Shown here one piece after another: positions 34,571-48,000 of a stretch of DNA of 64,000 nucleotides. A model generated the notes under the pieces. It made no database searches. It was not told where the DNA came from and saw only the letters and a list, made by a program, of their open reading frames with translations. The first letter of the stretch is position 1. Each line of letters begins with the position of its first letter. The position numbers and the translations under genes were made by a program. The DNA comes from Sitta carolinensis (lineage: Eukaryota > Chordata > Aves > Passeriformes > Sittidae), in the NCBI GenBank assembly GCA_032173965.1, contig CM063287.1:8995859-9059858 (forward strand), read 5' to 3'.

Positions 34571-35988
34571 CTGTGTCATGGAGAAGCAAAACGAAAAAGT
34601 CAATCAAGAAAAAGTCTCTGGTTTTAAAATGTCCCCATTCAGTGGTATCTACCTATGAACTGTATTTTAAGAGCTGCCAGTAGGCTAGTATTCAATTCAT
34701 AGAGTATATTATGTGGTAATTCCATAAAAGGTGTAATCAGCTGCATTTTGCTTATCCTTATAAGTATCCTGAAGAAACTCATGTTTTCACTGGGAACACA
34801 TGAGTCTTTGCATTTTTTCCTGGAAAAAAAATATTATGATCTAAATTTCTTCACATCTAGTTAAGTCAAATCAATTCCAAATTACTTGTTCTCATTCAGT
34901 TGGCAAAACCAGGTCCAACCATTAATTAAAAATAATTATTCCTAATTGGTAGTACAAGAATGTGATTCTAGGAAGGTCTTTTCTGGCTTAAATAATTCAA
35001 CGATGCTGAGCTGCCTAGTCCCAGGTTTTGAATCCTTGCTGAAGTGCTGCAGTGAAGTGGCTCAATGTGCTGACAAAGGATATGAAACAATAATCCCCCT
35101 TCTTTTCAGATTTATAGTCTGTTTAAGGTGCTTTTCCTTACTTTCTCTGTGGATTCCACTTTTGGGGAGAGCTTATGTACCAAACTCAGGCTTGGGGACC
35201 ATCCTCCAGGAGCTGATGTTATCACCTGCTGCTGCCAAGTATCTCAATATGTAGGTTCTTTGTGCATAAAGGGCTAACAGTAAATCAGCCCACTGCCTCC
35301 ATTAAGATTTCTGTTTGTTATCTATTTCAAGAAAGTCGAAAGCTTCCTAGTAAAGGAAAGGCTTTCTCTGGGAAATTCAGAATTTAGTCCATGCACCAGA
35401 GGCACCATTCAGTGGGATATCTAGGACATGCTGCCACTCAATGAGCTGTTGAGACAGAAGCATAACTGCAGAGTGCTGATCAGCTTTAAAGTTTAAACTG
35501 ACTCTGGTTCAGTAGTGAAAGAGCTGACAAATATTGCCACCAAAGCATTGGGTTTGCCTTCCTTCTGTTTGTTTGATGGCATTTTCCCTGCCTCATCTGT
35601 AGTTATTAGCATCCTTAGGCTGCTGTTTCTACAGCTGACTTCAGCACAATGGTTTCTCATCTGATGTGATACAATTTGCTTGCAAAGCTGCTTGTCTTTG
35701 AATGATGGGTCAGCTTATTGATAGAGAAATCAAGAATGTTGCTGTAGCTCCTCACAGTGTAGTTCAGTGGAAGAGATCTTGGATGGTGGACACAAATCAA
35801 TGAACACCATGAAGAAATCTGTTTTCTCACCGTTCACCAATTAGAGCCTCCAACTGCTGCCTGTCAAAATACAGTTTGTTTTCACTGTCAAGATCTAAAA
35901 CACATTGAAAATTTAGCACTCTTGCTGTAGCAGTTGCAATTTTGCTCTCTGCATCCACTTACATAATACTCTTTGCTGGTTTTTATAA
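34571..35988. other. Intergenic region, no gene seen
   Basis: About 1.4 kb of non-coding sequence between two CR1 remnants. Confidence 0.5.
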
Positions 35989-36120
35989 CATAGAATCATA
36001 AAAGGGCTTGATGTGGTTTGTAAGGGATCTTAAAAATCACATAGTTCCAGCCCCTCTGCCTTAAGCAATGACACCTTTAACTAGACCAGGTTATTCAGAG
36101 TCCCATCTAACCTGGCCTAT
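35989..36120 (-). mobile_element. CR1 LINE 3'-end remnant
   Basis: The plus strand starts CATAGAATCATAAAAGGGCT and continues through CACATAGTTCCAGCCCCTCT to TAGACCAGGTTATTCAGAGT and CATCTAACCTGGCCT. This is the reverse complement of the CR1 3' end, so the copy is minus-oriented. It is truncated at about 130 bp. Confidence 0.85.
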
Positions 36121-39100
36121 ATGTAAGTGAACTAGTGCTATCGCCATTTAAAAATAAGATATATAATAGTAGAACACAAATGTTTGTCCTCCTAGAGACA
36201 TATTCTTGTACTACAATAATTAGAAAGAATTATTTTTCAAACTTGACTTTTGACAGCACTGTAAAAAAGTATTAGACCTTGCTTTATAACGACACAATTA
36301 TTTTTCTAATTCCCAAGAAAAAATTGTTGGTAAGAAAGCATATTTTCTACTATTAGAGACCCACTGAACTAGGTATTGTCATATTCCTAAACAATGTTTA
36401 ATTAGTTTACATTAATTTGAGACCTGGGTTAATTAAAATTAGATTCCATTAAAACAGGTAATTGAATTTGCATCTGAAATACATTAAATCGGCCTTTAGG
36501 TGCTAAATCTTAATTGTCTTGACCATTTCTGCGGGTCAGAGTCTAAAGGGATGTATCAGCCCTCTGCAGCTCCCTTTACCTCACCTCTCTGGCACAGGGG
36601 TATTATTCATAACCAGGGAGCCCTGTGCTTGTCTCCTGCTTCTTCTGAAACGAGGAAAAGCCCATCACAGCCCCTCTACACAGCACTAGCTCTCCTCTTC
36701 TGACAGTTCTGTGATCTGATGTTCTGTTCCCAATAAAACCTGCTTTGGAAAATTTCCTACATGGTGAACATTGGAAGAAATTGCAGTCTGCAGAAATCCA
36801 AGGGTCTCAAAGTGTAAAAACAATAATTCTTAAATCTTGCATGTACAATTTCAATTGTATTAATAATCATTCAGACTTGCATCTTGTTGAGAAGCATTTT
36901 TGTGCTTCCTGGTGCTGTTATTGGATCCTTTTGTCTTTTAATGATATTCAGGAAAGATTATTTTACATTAGTAAACTTCTAAACCACGCTTCATATAGTT
37001 GTGTAGGACACTGTGGAGAGTGGAATGCCCACTGTCATAACACAAAGCCTTCTGAGTATTTACTGTGTTAGCCCGTCCAGGGTAGCTCATACAGACCATT
37101 GACTGTAATCCTCTGATGAACAATCTCGAGTGTGAATATGTATAAAAAGGCAGATGGTACCAAATATTTTTGCAGTTTAACTCTAGCATGCAAACTCTCA
37201 CTGTCATGGGCTGAGGTGTGAGCCTCTACTTTCTCATCCTTGCAGATGAAACACAAAGAGGAATTTAAGTGAGACATAACAGGAGGGATGAGTACTTGTG
37301 ATGAACAGCTGCCATTCATCATGCTATAAGGATCTTATATTTCACTTTTTGTCTTTATATCCCACCTTGTTGAACCAAACCAATCACTAGCACTTGGGTC
37401 AGATTTTGGCAGTCATTTTTTTTCTCTGGGATGACAAAACCAGCTCACTGCCCTGCTTTACAGTAGTGCAGTTCAGAGGCACGATGATAGACTGGGAATA
37501 GAGCAGATTCCTCCTCTGACCCTGTTGCTGAATTGTTGTGTAATGCTCCCATCATCTGTACTGCAGGTGCTGGGAAAAACGCATCACAATGTGTGTGAGG
37601 CACATGAGGAATGTGCACTGCAGAAAAGCCTGACTGCCTTTTATTGAACTATAGGGTGTTTGTAAGTGTGGGCAGTGCAGGAAAGCTGAGTCAACAAGAT
37701 CTGGATTTGCAGCATTATTGAGGACACAGTAGCTTCATTTGGAGTTGTGGGCATTTAATAATCTTGAAAATAGAACTGCATGAAATGCTGTTTAAGGTGT
37801 GAGGCATTTATGTCTGCTGAAAGAAAACCTGAAGAAAACACACTTTGTATCTAGAGATAAAAAACTGCCTTCTGTTTTTTCTTTGAAAGTCTGTTTTTAT
37901 CAGTGTGTCAAAATGCTCACTCTAACACAAATGAGCAGAATTAGTTTGCCTGTAAGAGGGATGGTAGGGTGTTTAAGTGATATTGGCTATAATGCTGCAG
38001 ATCACTGGGCATTAAAAGTGGTTGGATACTGAAAGAAGTAATTGAAGCCCAAGGAGGGGCCCACCTTCCACTTCTATTTTGGTTGTGTTCAAAATCTCCC
38101 CAACAAAGGGTTGCAGTGGGTAATGTGACATAGCCTGAGGTGTCATTTAATTATTTTAAACAGTGGGCACACAGTAGTTGTAGTCACTCTCATCTTTAGT
38201 GACAGGACAGGTATTAATCACTGCTGTTCATATTGGCTGTACTGGCTTTAGCTGAGTCTACATTTTTTTGTTCTTATGCAGTTTGCTTTAGAGAACAGGT
38301 GGAATATTATGTGTATAGGAGTGTCTTGCATCCCCTGTATAACTCCCTGGCCTGTACTTTGGTGAGGGTAATGTAAATCCTGTTTCTAGCCATCTGGGAC
38401 TCTCCAGAGTGCAAAAACGTGATGGGATTTTGTATGCTTCAGCCTAAACTACTCAAGATAACACCTTTGTTGTGACAGGTGTTATCAGGATGGTAACATA
38501 TCCATTGGCAAGAACTGGGCAACCAGCAGTGCCATGGGGCACCGGGCCTGCACATTGTGGCGAAGGCTGACTGTGCTAAGGATAAACTGTGTAATTAACT
38601 GAAGTATGTGTTGGGCTTCTTGATGCACTGCAGTTTGCTTTCAGACATTTTCCTGAAGCACAGGACACTTGTTTGGGCCATTGTTAGTGGTCACCAGCCA
38701 CTTCTTAATGTGGATAAATCAGCGGTAAGAACTAGTCATAGCCAGAAGAGTGACCAGTTATCAGGTACTGCTAGATCTTGGTGACCAGTCCCTGGAAACT
38801 CTCATGTTTATTTCCATGTCTTTTTTTTTTTTTTTGTTAATTTTTTTTTTTTTTTTCAGACAGAAGTATCCATTATCCAACAAATGAGCCATGAGCAACC
38901 TCAATTCCTCCTCTCTTTGGCAGGAAGTCAGGAGCCAGGGCTATAAACTAGACTTTGAACAGTTTGTTCAAATGCTTCGTTTGCCTGTCTTCACTCAGTC
39001 TGGAGCTTTTCTAACTTGTATGAAGGAGCCCTCAGGCTGGGACAGCAATGGCTCTGACTGGCAGAGAAGCATTTGTTGAAGATATTTATGGGGGAGATAA

Positions 39101-39970
39101 ATGACAGGAGAAATGACTCAGGTTTTATGTACATCTTTAGGTTTAGAGGTGCAGAGTGAAACCAGGTGGGATTTCTGACCCCGGTGCCTCTCTCTGCCTT
39201 GGGTGGGGCAGGCTGTTCTCTGTAATGTACTGTACTGCCTCTGCTTAGTCCCAGACTTTTAGCACTGTGCTGGGCCATGAACATGTCCTGGGCTCTTCAC
39301 AGTCCTTCTGTAAGTTTTGCACTGTCCCTAGGTCTGAAAGGTTTCAGTGACTTTGGTACCTTGCATTTCTAGTGGGCTCTAGAGGACAGCTTTGGTCACT
39401 GCTTGGGCAGAGGCCCCATTTGTCTCAAGGCTTGCATATCAATGTTATGCTCTCTAAGTCATGATATTCAGCTTTACCTATCACTAATTCTTAGTAACCA
39501 ATATGAAAAAGAATGCACAAACTTAAGCAGAAGCGTGTTTAGATTTGTAGCTATCCAACAGAAAGAAGAAACAGCTCTGCTGCTTTCTACTCCCACATTA
39601 GGACATTTGTAGTAAGAACAAGTCAAAAATCAATCTTCAAATGGACTAAGAGCCAAAGTCTGGGATGAGTTTCTGATTAGTTTCCTTTAAGTCAAAGGGA
39701 CTCAGTCCCTAACCAAATGTCTTCAGCTGTTATTTATTAGATTATTACAGTCTTTTTATGTAAGCCATAATGTGTTTCAGTAGGCAGACATGAAGAACAC
39801 TCATCTAACCATGAACTTCAGAAAATGCACATCTCAAACTAATTTTAATGTATGTCCCATCACTCTTCTGCTACTGGAAACAGCAAACAATCATTCCATC
39901 TCTCATGCCCTGTATCCCTGGTTCAATAAGTCTGTCTCCTCACCAGCCACCTCTTCTGAGCCAACGCTCT
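36121..39970. other. Intergenic region, no gene seen
   Basis: About 3.9 kb. It includes an AT-rich block with several TAATTA-type motifs (about 36380-36500, see findings) and a pair of T runs at 38821-38856. No exon was recognised. Confidence 0.5.
38821..38856. repeat. poly(T) tract pair
   Basis: T15 and T16 runs separated by GTTAA. Confidence 0.9.
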
Positions 39971-40700
39971 CCTTCATTTCCTCCCTACTGTGTTCAAGCT
40001 TCTCCCTGTGTTTGATCATCTCTGTGGCCCTTTTCTAGTTTATCTTCTCTGTGTTGGAGTGATCCAAACTATACACCCTGTTCACTAAGTTTGAATAAAT
40101 GGTTTTCAAATGGTGTGACTATGTGTCCTGTTTTGTTATCTACTCCTTTTTTAGTATTTTTTAGCATTCTGCTGGGATTTGTCACTGTGACCCTGCTGAC
40201 AATGGAGCTGGTGATTGCAAGACCTACCCAGGCCTCTTTCCTGAGAAAGAGATAATTGCACATTCATAGCCTGTCACTGTAGATACATACTTAAAGGTAT
40301 TTTTGTGCCCAGATACATTATTTTGCACTTATCAGTGCAAACATTTTGTCATCTGCTCACTTTATATTATGTGTACCTAAGATATAAGTCTTAGCTGTCA
40401 GCATTAGATGTCATTATTCTGCATAATTTTGTCATGACATTATTCAGTGCTCTGTCAGGTAGTTTATGACCACATTGAACCTCATGAAGTCACAAAGCAC
40501 ATCTCTGAATGGGATCCTGCTGGCTAACTGCTGACAAAATGACATTTATTCCCTATCTCTAGGGAATGAGATATTCCCTATCTCGAGAGGAATGTCCCTT
40601 CTACCTGCTGATTGTTCAGCTTGCAGGACTGTACCATCTACCCTTTTGTATCTCATAAACAATTGGTTTCCCTTTTAATATGTTGGAAGGCATCAGAAGG
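39971..40700 (-). mobile_element. Old CR1-like LINE remnant
   Basis: The plus-strand text (GGAGTGATCCAAACTATACA near 40056, then TAGCATTCTGCTGGGATTTG, TTTTGCACTTATCAGTGCAA and CATTTTGTCATCTGCTCACT) follows, in diverged form, the reverse complement of amniote CR1-like elements. It is likely an ancient minus-oriented copy. Both edges are approximate and no open frame remains. Confidence 0.55.
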
Positions 40701-41628
40701 ATGGGTCAGCTTTTTCTTTAGTTAGTTTGAAAAACCCTTTCACTGTCAGTGCTTGGAAATGAACCATATGATCCCTGTAAATATCAATTAGGTTTACTTT
40801 TTTTTTGTACACCAAATCTCTCCTAATCTGTGTCATGCACATATTTTTTTACAAATGGGCAATTCTGAGACACATCTTGTAATAACAGGCGATATCAACT
40901 GACAGTTTTCATCCATAGGCAATATGAGCAACACGAGCAAATACAAGTGTTTAAAATGGACATTTCTGAGAGTTTCAAATACATATGAATTCTGATAATT
41001 ATGAAAGTGACTTTTTATTTGCTCAGACTCTTTAATCACCACTGATTCAGTGAATGCTCTCTTATGTAGGAACAGGGAAATTTAATGGCAGATGTGAAGT
41101 TAATTTTTATTCTTACGACATTTTGAACAGAATCTGACTCATACCTCCCTTTAGTTTTTGCTCAATGTTCAACAAAAAGATGAATGTTTTTTATGATGGA
41201 TTATAAGCTTTTGATTGTCCTGCTAAGCAGCAGCTGCAAAATCTGACGCAGTTTAGTTTGTGAGAAAGCTGAATGTCACGCTGTAACTCATTTGAATAGG
41301 AGCCAAGCTAATATTCCTTACTGGGGAAACATGCTCACTAAAATGTTTTTATGGAACTAGGATGTCAGATTCATGATGGAAATTTGGAAACTTCTGTTTT
41401 GGGTGCATTGAAAATGAGTTGTTCAGCTGAACAAGCTATTTATACAGACATGTGGTCAACACTGGATACTGGTTTAATCTTCTAGTAATCCAGACATTAC
41501 CATATGGACAACCTGCATAGATTGATCTGATGAGGCCTCACTGGGTCAATGAATATCCTGCTCCAGTTAATTTGCTGAGCTTTTATGTTAGCTTTTATCA
41601 GGAGAAAAAAATGCTTTGTAGCACGTAG
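40701..41628. other. Sequence downstream of RGR, no gene seen
   Basis: AT-rich non-coding sequence past the RGR polyadenylation signal. Confidence 0.5.
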
Positions 41629-41634
41629 TTTATT
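41629..41634 (-). terminator. RGR: candidate RGR polyadenylation signal
   Basis: AATAAA on the minus strand, 254 nt past the RGR stop codon. It gives a 3' UTR of ordinary length. Confidence 0.55.
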
Positions 41635-41887
41635 CACAGTGACATATAAAATGAGACCGATGACAATTGACACAGGTTTAAGGCAGCTTGTTTGACAAGC
41701 AGCTCATGATGGTTTGGACAGTTATCTGGAGGGCTTTCTTTCCATACTTCATTGTTTGTAGCCAGTGCACAGCTTTTCCAATGTGGAACCACCTTTGCAC
41801 ATACATATCAGAGAATGCACTCAGTTTTCTCTTGAAGTTTGCTTTCAGTGATGTACCCACAGTAATTTTGTTTAATGCCATAATGGG

Positions 41888-42031
41888 TTATTTAGTTTTG
41901 TTATCAACCTCTGCTTTCTCAATCTTCTGTCCTGTGAGGAACTGCCATATTCCTCCTCTGTAGTTCTCATTTCCCAGGGCGTATACAAAGGCATCCACCG
42001 TTGGCACAGTCTTGGCAATAAGGGCAGGAAT
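41888..42031 (-). CDS. RGR: RGR exon 7 (TM7 with retinal lysine, C-terminus, stop TAA)
   Basis: The acceptor TCATCACAG precedes 42031. The exon encodes residues 249-295, starting IPALIAKTVPTVDAFVYALG with K255 as the retinal attachment site, and ends in TAA at 41890-41888. It starts in phase 0. Confidence 0.96.
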   Translation of the reverse strand: MPALIAKTVPTVDAFVYALGNENYRGGIWQFLTGQKIEKAEVDNKTK

Positions 42032-45000
42032 CTGTGATGAGACACAATATTTATTAGTGAGAAAACACACTGAGAAGCCAATGTGCTGATTTCAGCCTAT
42101 GTTTAGTTTCCCTTTACCAGAAAAAGCCTGTCTCCAATTGCATTAGCTTGCTACTCCCAGAGAGGGGAGAAGTAAAAGCAATTTGACTGGTGGGAGGTCC
42201 TACTCAGGAAATTACAGTTTCCAGGAAAAATAATTTAGGTTGGCATTGCCTGAAACAGGCATAGTTCAGTTGAGAGTGAATACAAACACTTAGGAGGAGT
42301 GAAAGGTGTGCCATGGACACCTCTGGATGGATAAAGAGGCCAGTGTTGCTAACACATTAATGTGGGATACTGAATACAGTAATGCATTTGGTGTCCTGAA
42401 ACTGGGCTGATTTTGGGGCACAGAATGAAAGTTGAAAGGTTTGATGTGATATTTCTGAGTCCCAGCAGTGGCTTTGGAGGCAAGACTCATAGAAGAAAGG
42501 GGAAAAAGAAGGCAGCAGAACCTTAGGAGTGATCAAGTACAGCTTCCTTGAGGAGAGAAAAGTATTAGAAATATGAATAAGACAAACAGTCTCTTTAAAA
42601 ATGAAAATTCTGAGCTGGTACCTCACTCTTGCAAGGACACAAAAAGGCCCTACATGGCATAGAACAGTACAGGTTACACACCCCTAACTAACTGCTGAAG
42701 AAAAATACCTCCGACTTCCTAAATTTTTGCTTGATCAAAGCACTAATGCAATGCCTGTTATACCACTGTGCTTCCCTGTTTTCACTAAAACATGGTAGAT
42801 GAACAGAATGCTTTGAGGAAAAGGACTACTTCTTATATACATTTTTACAAGTAAACCCAGTAGTGAGTAAATTGGCATTGTTCCACAGAGACAGAGAGCA
42901 GAGTGAGGAGAATGTCACTGTGTCCTGAGGTGGCACTGACATACCATGCGGTATTTGGGTGGAATGAACATCACATTTTCCACTGCTGCATAGGAGCACA
43001 GGAGGCAATAGGGCCCCCAGCAAATGACCAGTGTCTTCAGTGGTAAACCAGTGTTAAACTGAAAAACAAGAGCAAGAGGTTTCTTTGTGTTTCACAATTG
43101 CATAGCAACAAGTGGATGGGAGAAGTCCTGAGGGACTGTGGTTTGTGTTCAGTAGTGGGAGAGGAGGATGGCAGGGTGGGGAGTGGCAGAGGTTGCAAAA
43201 CACCTTATGGTAGATCAGATAAATCAGTGTGTGCTAGATACAGAAGCCATGACCAGTAACTGCTGCTGAGGGGAGAGAGCAATGTGAAAATTTAAATGCA
43301 GATTAAAAGGAATGCTATTTTGCTGAATTCCTAGATGGTCTTGCAGACAAACTGTGTGAAGCCACTGCTATGCTGGTGCAACAAAAGGATGCAGTAGCTA
43401 TGTTGTCATAGGAGGGTTCCTCTGTCCTTTATGCTAGGGGCCTATCCATGGTGTTCATGGCCAGCTGTTCCCAAGTATCTTATAAATATTAATGACTAAA
43501 GAAGTGATAATTTCATCCTTAAATTTTCTGCATTGTAACTTGTTGCACAGCTACAGGGTATTGTGAGAAAGAAATCACATGCTAGTGCATACAAACCCAC
43601 TGGAAAAAAGTAACAGACATAATAATGAACACAGAGATTTGTTCGAGAAATATATAGAGGGCACATGTATTTATTCCAGTCAGCTACAAACAAGTCTGCC
43701 TGACTGTCTCTGTCAATATAACATTTCTCTTGAGACCTGACTGTCTGTACTGAGCGCAGGGGTTGGGCTGTGCCCACCAGCCATGCACAGTTCCCCAGAC
43801 TGTACAGCCTGCACCTCAGCAAACAACTCATATAATCACCACATTACATTCCCATAAAACTGCCACACTGGAGCAATTCCTTTGTTTCCAGCTCATAAAG
43901 ATTTCTGAATTTCCTCAGCCAATGTGTTTGGGAAGGCCCTTCTCAGCGTGGGGTGCCTGGTGTTTCCTTGCAGAGCTGTAGTTCTGTCTGCCTTCCTCAG
44001 CCATAAGCCAAAGGCCTGCAGCAAAGCAGGAAAAAACAATCCCTCCTGAGATAAATTTCTCTGGTTAAATATTGATATGCTATTGGCAAATATTCTGTAT
44101 GTTCTGTGTTTGTTTTTTGAGGAGAGTTGAACCAGTGTGGATGGAGGAAAATCTTCAGGATCACTGGTCCAACTCCCACTTTGATGGGGAACTGTTTACA
44201 GCACTAGGTTGGGCCAAATGTGGCCCTCTGGTAAAATGTTGACATTTCCAAGGATGGTGCTTCCATGAACTTTCTGAATGACCCCTGTGTTACACTACCC
44301 TCCTACTCAAGTAGCACTGGGGAGCTAGGATGGAAGGAGCTGAGTCAAAGTCTTTGTGAAAGAAATTGTTTTTTTCAAGGACTTTGTCTCTACTGAATGC
44401 AGCCCTTTTTGTCAAGATGATTGAAGGGTTCAGGGAGCTTTCTTACCTTAAAGTTCCCAGTTTTCCTGAACTTTTGGTGTATGGATTGATAGGCCGTCAG
44501 CATGATAAAGCCTGGGATCATGAAATTGAAAGTGGACAGAGCAAAAAGGAACGTGACATAGTTTCTGGAAAAGGTGAGGAGGGAAGAAAAAGAGGGTGTT
44601 AATTCAACTCTAGTGCAACTTTGTAAACTTGCTGTAAGTATTTATCAACCTGTAATTTTAAAATTGTTAAAACCACTTTTGTAAACATGATTCAGGGGCA
44701 GCATTTGCTGAAGGTTAAGCTGTGCCATGCTGTTGTGTGTGGGATGGATAGTATTGTAGAAAATCACAACAGGTGTTTTTATTCTAAACCCAAACATCAC
44801 AACTTGGACAGCTGTGCTGGCCTTCATAAAGCCAAAAGCAATCTGAAAGTGTTTCAAGCCCTAAACCCAGGAAAGAGGCAGCGTATAGACGAGTGAGGGA
44901 GTGGCAGAAAGCTGAGCACCAGCCTCTCTCACAGGGGAAGCTGACCTCAGCTGTTCCCTGGGCCACCATGCCAGTCCAGGCAGCCTGGGGTGATGCCTGC

Positions 45001-48000
45001 CTTGTCCCAGCTGCTGGGGAGGGACACGTGCCCCAGGAACAGGGGTGGGCACAGCTGGGGGGGGGGGTTGTGTGCCCCCAAGGCCATCCTAGGGGACGGC
45101 AGCCTCCACTCTGCTCCTGTGGGAGCTGGCCCTGGCCCTCACCTGTCCCCTTTGCTGTAGTCCAGGGTGCAGCAGGTGCGGAGGGGTTCGTAGTCGTATT
45201 CTCCCCACCCCAGCAAGGGCATCACAGACCAGAAGGCAGCAAACAGCCATGAAAACACCATCATGGAGGCAGCTGTGCTCCACTGCAGCCTGCTCCCTGT
45301 GGGAAGAGGAAAGGGGATCTCCACGCCTTGAACAAAACCACTGGAAACAGCTGTTAGGCCCTGGGGCCGCAGGCAGAAGCAAGCAGTTGTTCATGTTTTG
45401 TATCCTGGAAAATACAGACCCGAGTCTGGAGGAATCAGTCTTCCATAAAATATGAAGAAAGCTTTTAGGAAACTGTACTTCCCTTTTGTGTGTTTTATTT
45501 AGACAAATGCTGTATTGCTGCTCAGCTTTGTATCATGCTGGAGATACAGCTTCTGTTACAAACATTATATTCTTGTGTTTTGGGAATGTGTAAAAGGACA
45601 CAGATGAGGCAGAGAGTAGAATGAACAGGATGATGCAATAAGCAGTGATTGAAGAAACAGAGTCCCATTGCAGAGTGTGGGTCAGATCAGAAATGTGACT
45701 CTGCACACACTCCCCAGCCCCTGCCTTTTTCCTTCCTGCCTGGCACGGCATGTGTGGATATCTAATACACTCTGTTCTAAAATTACTGGTCATCAATATA
45801 TATGTGAATATATATACACAACTTGAGAACAGAGCTTATCCTAAAAATACTACTGGACAAGTAATTTTTCCCTTAAGTTCATCACTTAGCCTGTAAGGGG
45901 AAATATAAAGCCCAGCATTAATTTTTTTCTAATTTTATAATAAAGAGTTCCCTTGTGCCTATCTCATCTGGTATCATTGAATACCATAGGAATGTAGTGA
46001 AAGACTGGAAACTTGAAAGACACAGGAAGTATTTCTTCATGGAAAAGGCAGGCAGGCTTCCTTGCTGCTGCAGGATATTGTGCTAGCCCTGCTGCTTGCA
46101 TGTAACAAGGTCTGGATAATTTTGTTATTGAGGCCAGTGTCTGTCGTCATGCCCACGCTGAGCAGCCCATGATGCCAGCAGCCCTAGCAAGGAGAGCAGT
46201 GACTTTCCCCAGCACTCCTTTCTAATCCAGTCTCCCATTAGGGACGAGCAGTGATGTAATTTTCACTGAGGTTGGGAAGCAATCTTCCTGTCTGCCCTTA
46301 GACAGCAGCATGGTGACACTTGGGCCAGTTCTGAGAGGTGAAGGACTGGGGATGGGGTGCATGAGGTGAGTCCCTGCCGTGGGGCCAGACGTGGCTGACT
46401 CTGACTCGAGCATGAAGGACACCTGGGGGCCACCTGGGCTGGAGATGCCTGTGAGGCTGCAGCTCCAGGAAGAGCCACAAACTCTGCAGTAGCTATTTTG
46501 TGTTCTATTCTTGTATATTTTAAAAAGAATATAAAGGGTGTTAGTGAAACTGCCTTTTTACAGGAGTTCTGGTTCCATTCATCTAATTTTTCTTATCTTC
46601 CAGAGGTTCATCAGGGAAAAAAATTAAAGTTTGAATTGCATTAAAAATCAACTTGGAAAATTGGTTTGTTGCAGGTGTTCAAAAATTAATCATGGGAAAA
46701 GACAGTTGTACACTTTGCAATTTAAATACCAAGGAAAATTAAAGAAAATACTCTGTATGAAATATAGGTTTTATATTTGGTACTTGCAAAAAAAATATAT
46801 TTTTTAGTAATTTAAAACATAATTTTGTAATGATTAATAATGAAGAATTGTTAATAATGACCAATATCTGTCTTTCATATGATCACTATATAGAAGATAT
46901 AGTTTGGCTGCAAATGCTTAAATACTGCTTTGTAGTACTCACATAATATGACTCTGGAATTACATAGATGAAAATAAAAGAATAGTTTTTGATTTAGAGG
47001 ACTAGAAACAGAGGTGCAACTTTTTAGTAATTTGGAATTATTCTTAAAATCCCAGTCCAAAGAAGTAATGTAGCCTAAGCATCTTATTACTTTAGTGTTT
47101 GTGCCTTTTCTCTGAAAAACTGTCAGGAAAAATCTATTTTAGTTACTCTTCTAACTGGAGTGGGAGTTAGGGATCACCATTTTCTTATTAGATGTAGAAT
47201 AAAAAGACTTTGCAATAATGGAGTCTGGCACCAGGCATGTCTCAACAGCCTGCCTCTGGAAAGCTCATTTCTGGGGCTGAGCTCATCTTTTCTCTCCTCT
47301 CACACTTAAGGGGCCCCACTTTGGACACCTGAAGAGGAAAGAATCAGAACTAACAAAATTAAAGTTTTCCTTTTGGCTTTGACCTTTTGCAAAATGAGAT
47401 TAATGGTGAAGTAGAGCTGGTGAAATCAGCTGCTAGTTGACCCTGCAGAAAATATTTACACACACATCAGAAATAGCTAAAAACGTATGAATGTAAAATT
47501 CAACAAGCTTGAGATTATTTTAGTTTTATTCAGAAGAAAACACTTTCAGTAGAAGAACAGTGAAAGAATTGTGCTGTGTTCACATGGCAAAAATGTCCTC
47601 CCCTGAGAAGGCTGAGAGCAAGAGCAAAAGTTGAGAGCAGTTCAGTTGTTTTTGTGCACAGCAGGCCACTGCTTTACCTTAAGTGCTTTTTCTTGGCCTG
47701 ATAAAATTTAATGTAATAGCCATGTAGGTCCTAATCCAATTAAATGCATATGGGGCTCAGCATATGCTTACAGATATAACTCCTAATTTGGGCCCAGTGC
47801 TGGCTGTTTGGGCCTATTAAGTCTAATCACTCTTGTGCTCTGTTTTTCTCTCTTTGAAAAGCAAAAGGGAAGCCTCTCTTTTCCACACAGTGAAATATTA
47901 ATACAGGGAATTTGAAAGGATTTCTCTAATTGCTTTGGGACAGAAAGACTGCTCCCCCATCATTCAAAGATTACTAAAATTGTGGTGCCAAAAGATGAAC

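Noticed and set aside
10140..41628. ERCC6 (mammalian upstream neighbour of CHAT)
   Set aside because: No helicase-motif exon was seen on either strand. Gene order differs here.
44806..44826. Second RE1-like match (CTTGGACAGCTGTG) in RGR intron 4
   Set aside because: Only the GGACAGC half matches. The left half fits at three positions.
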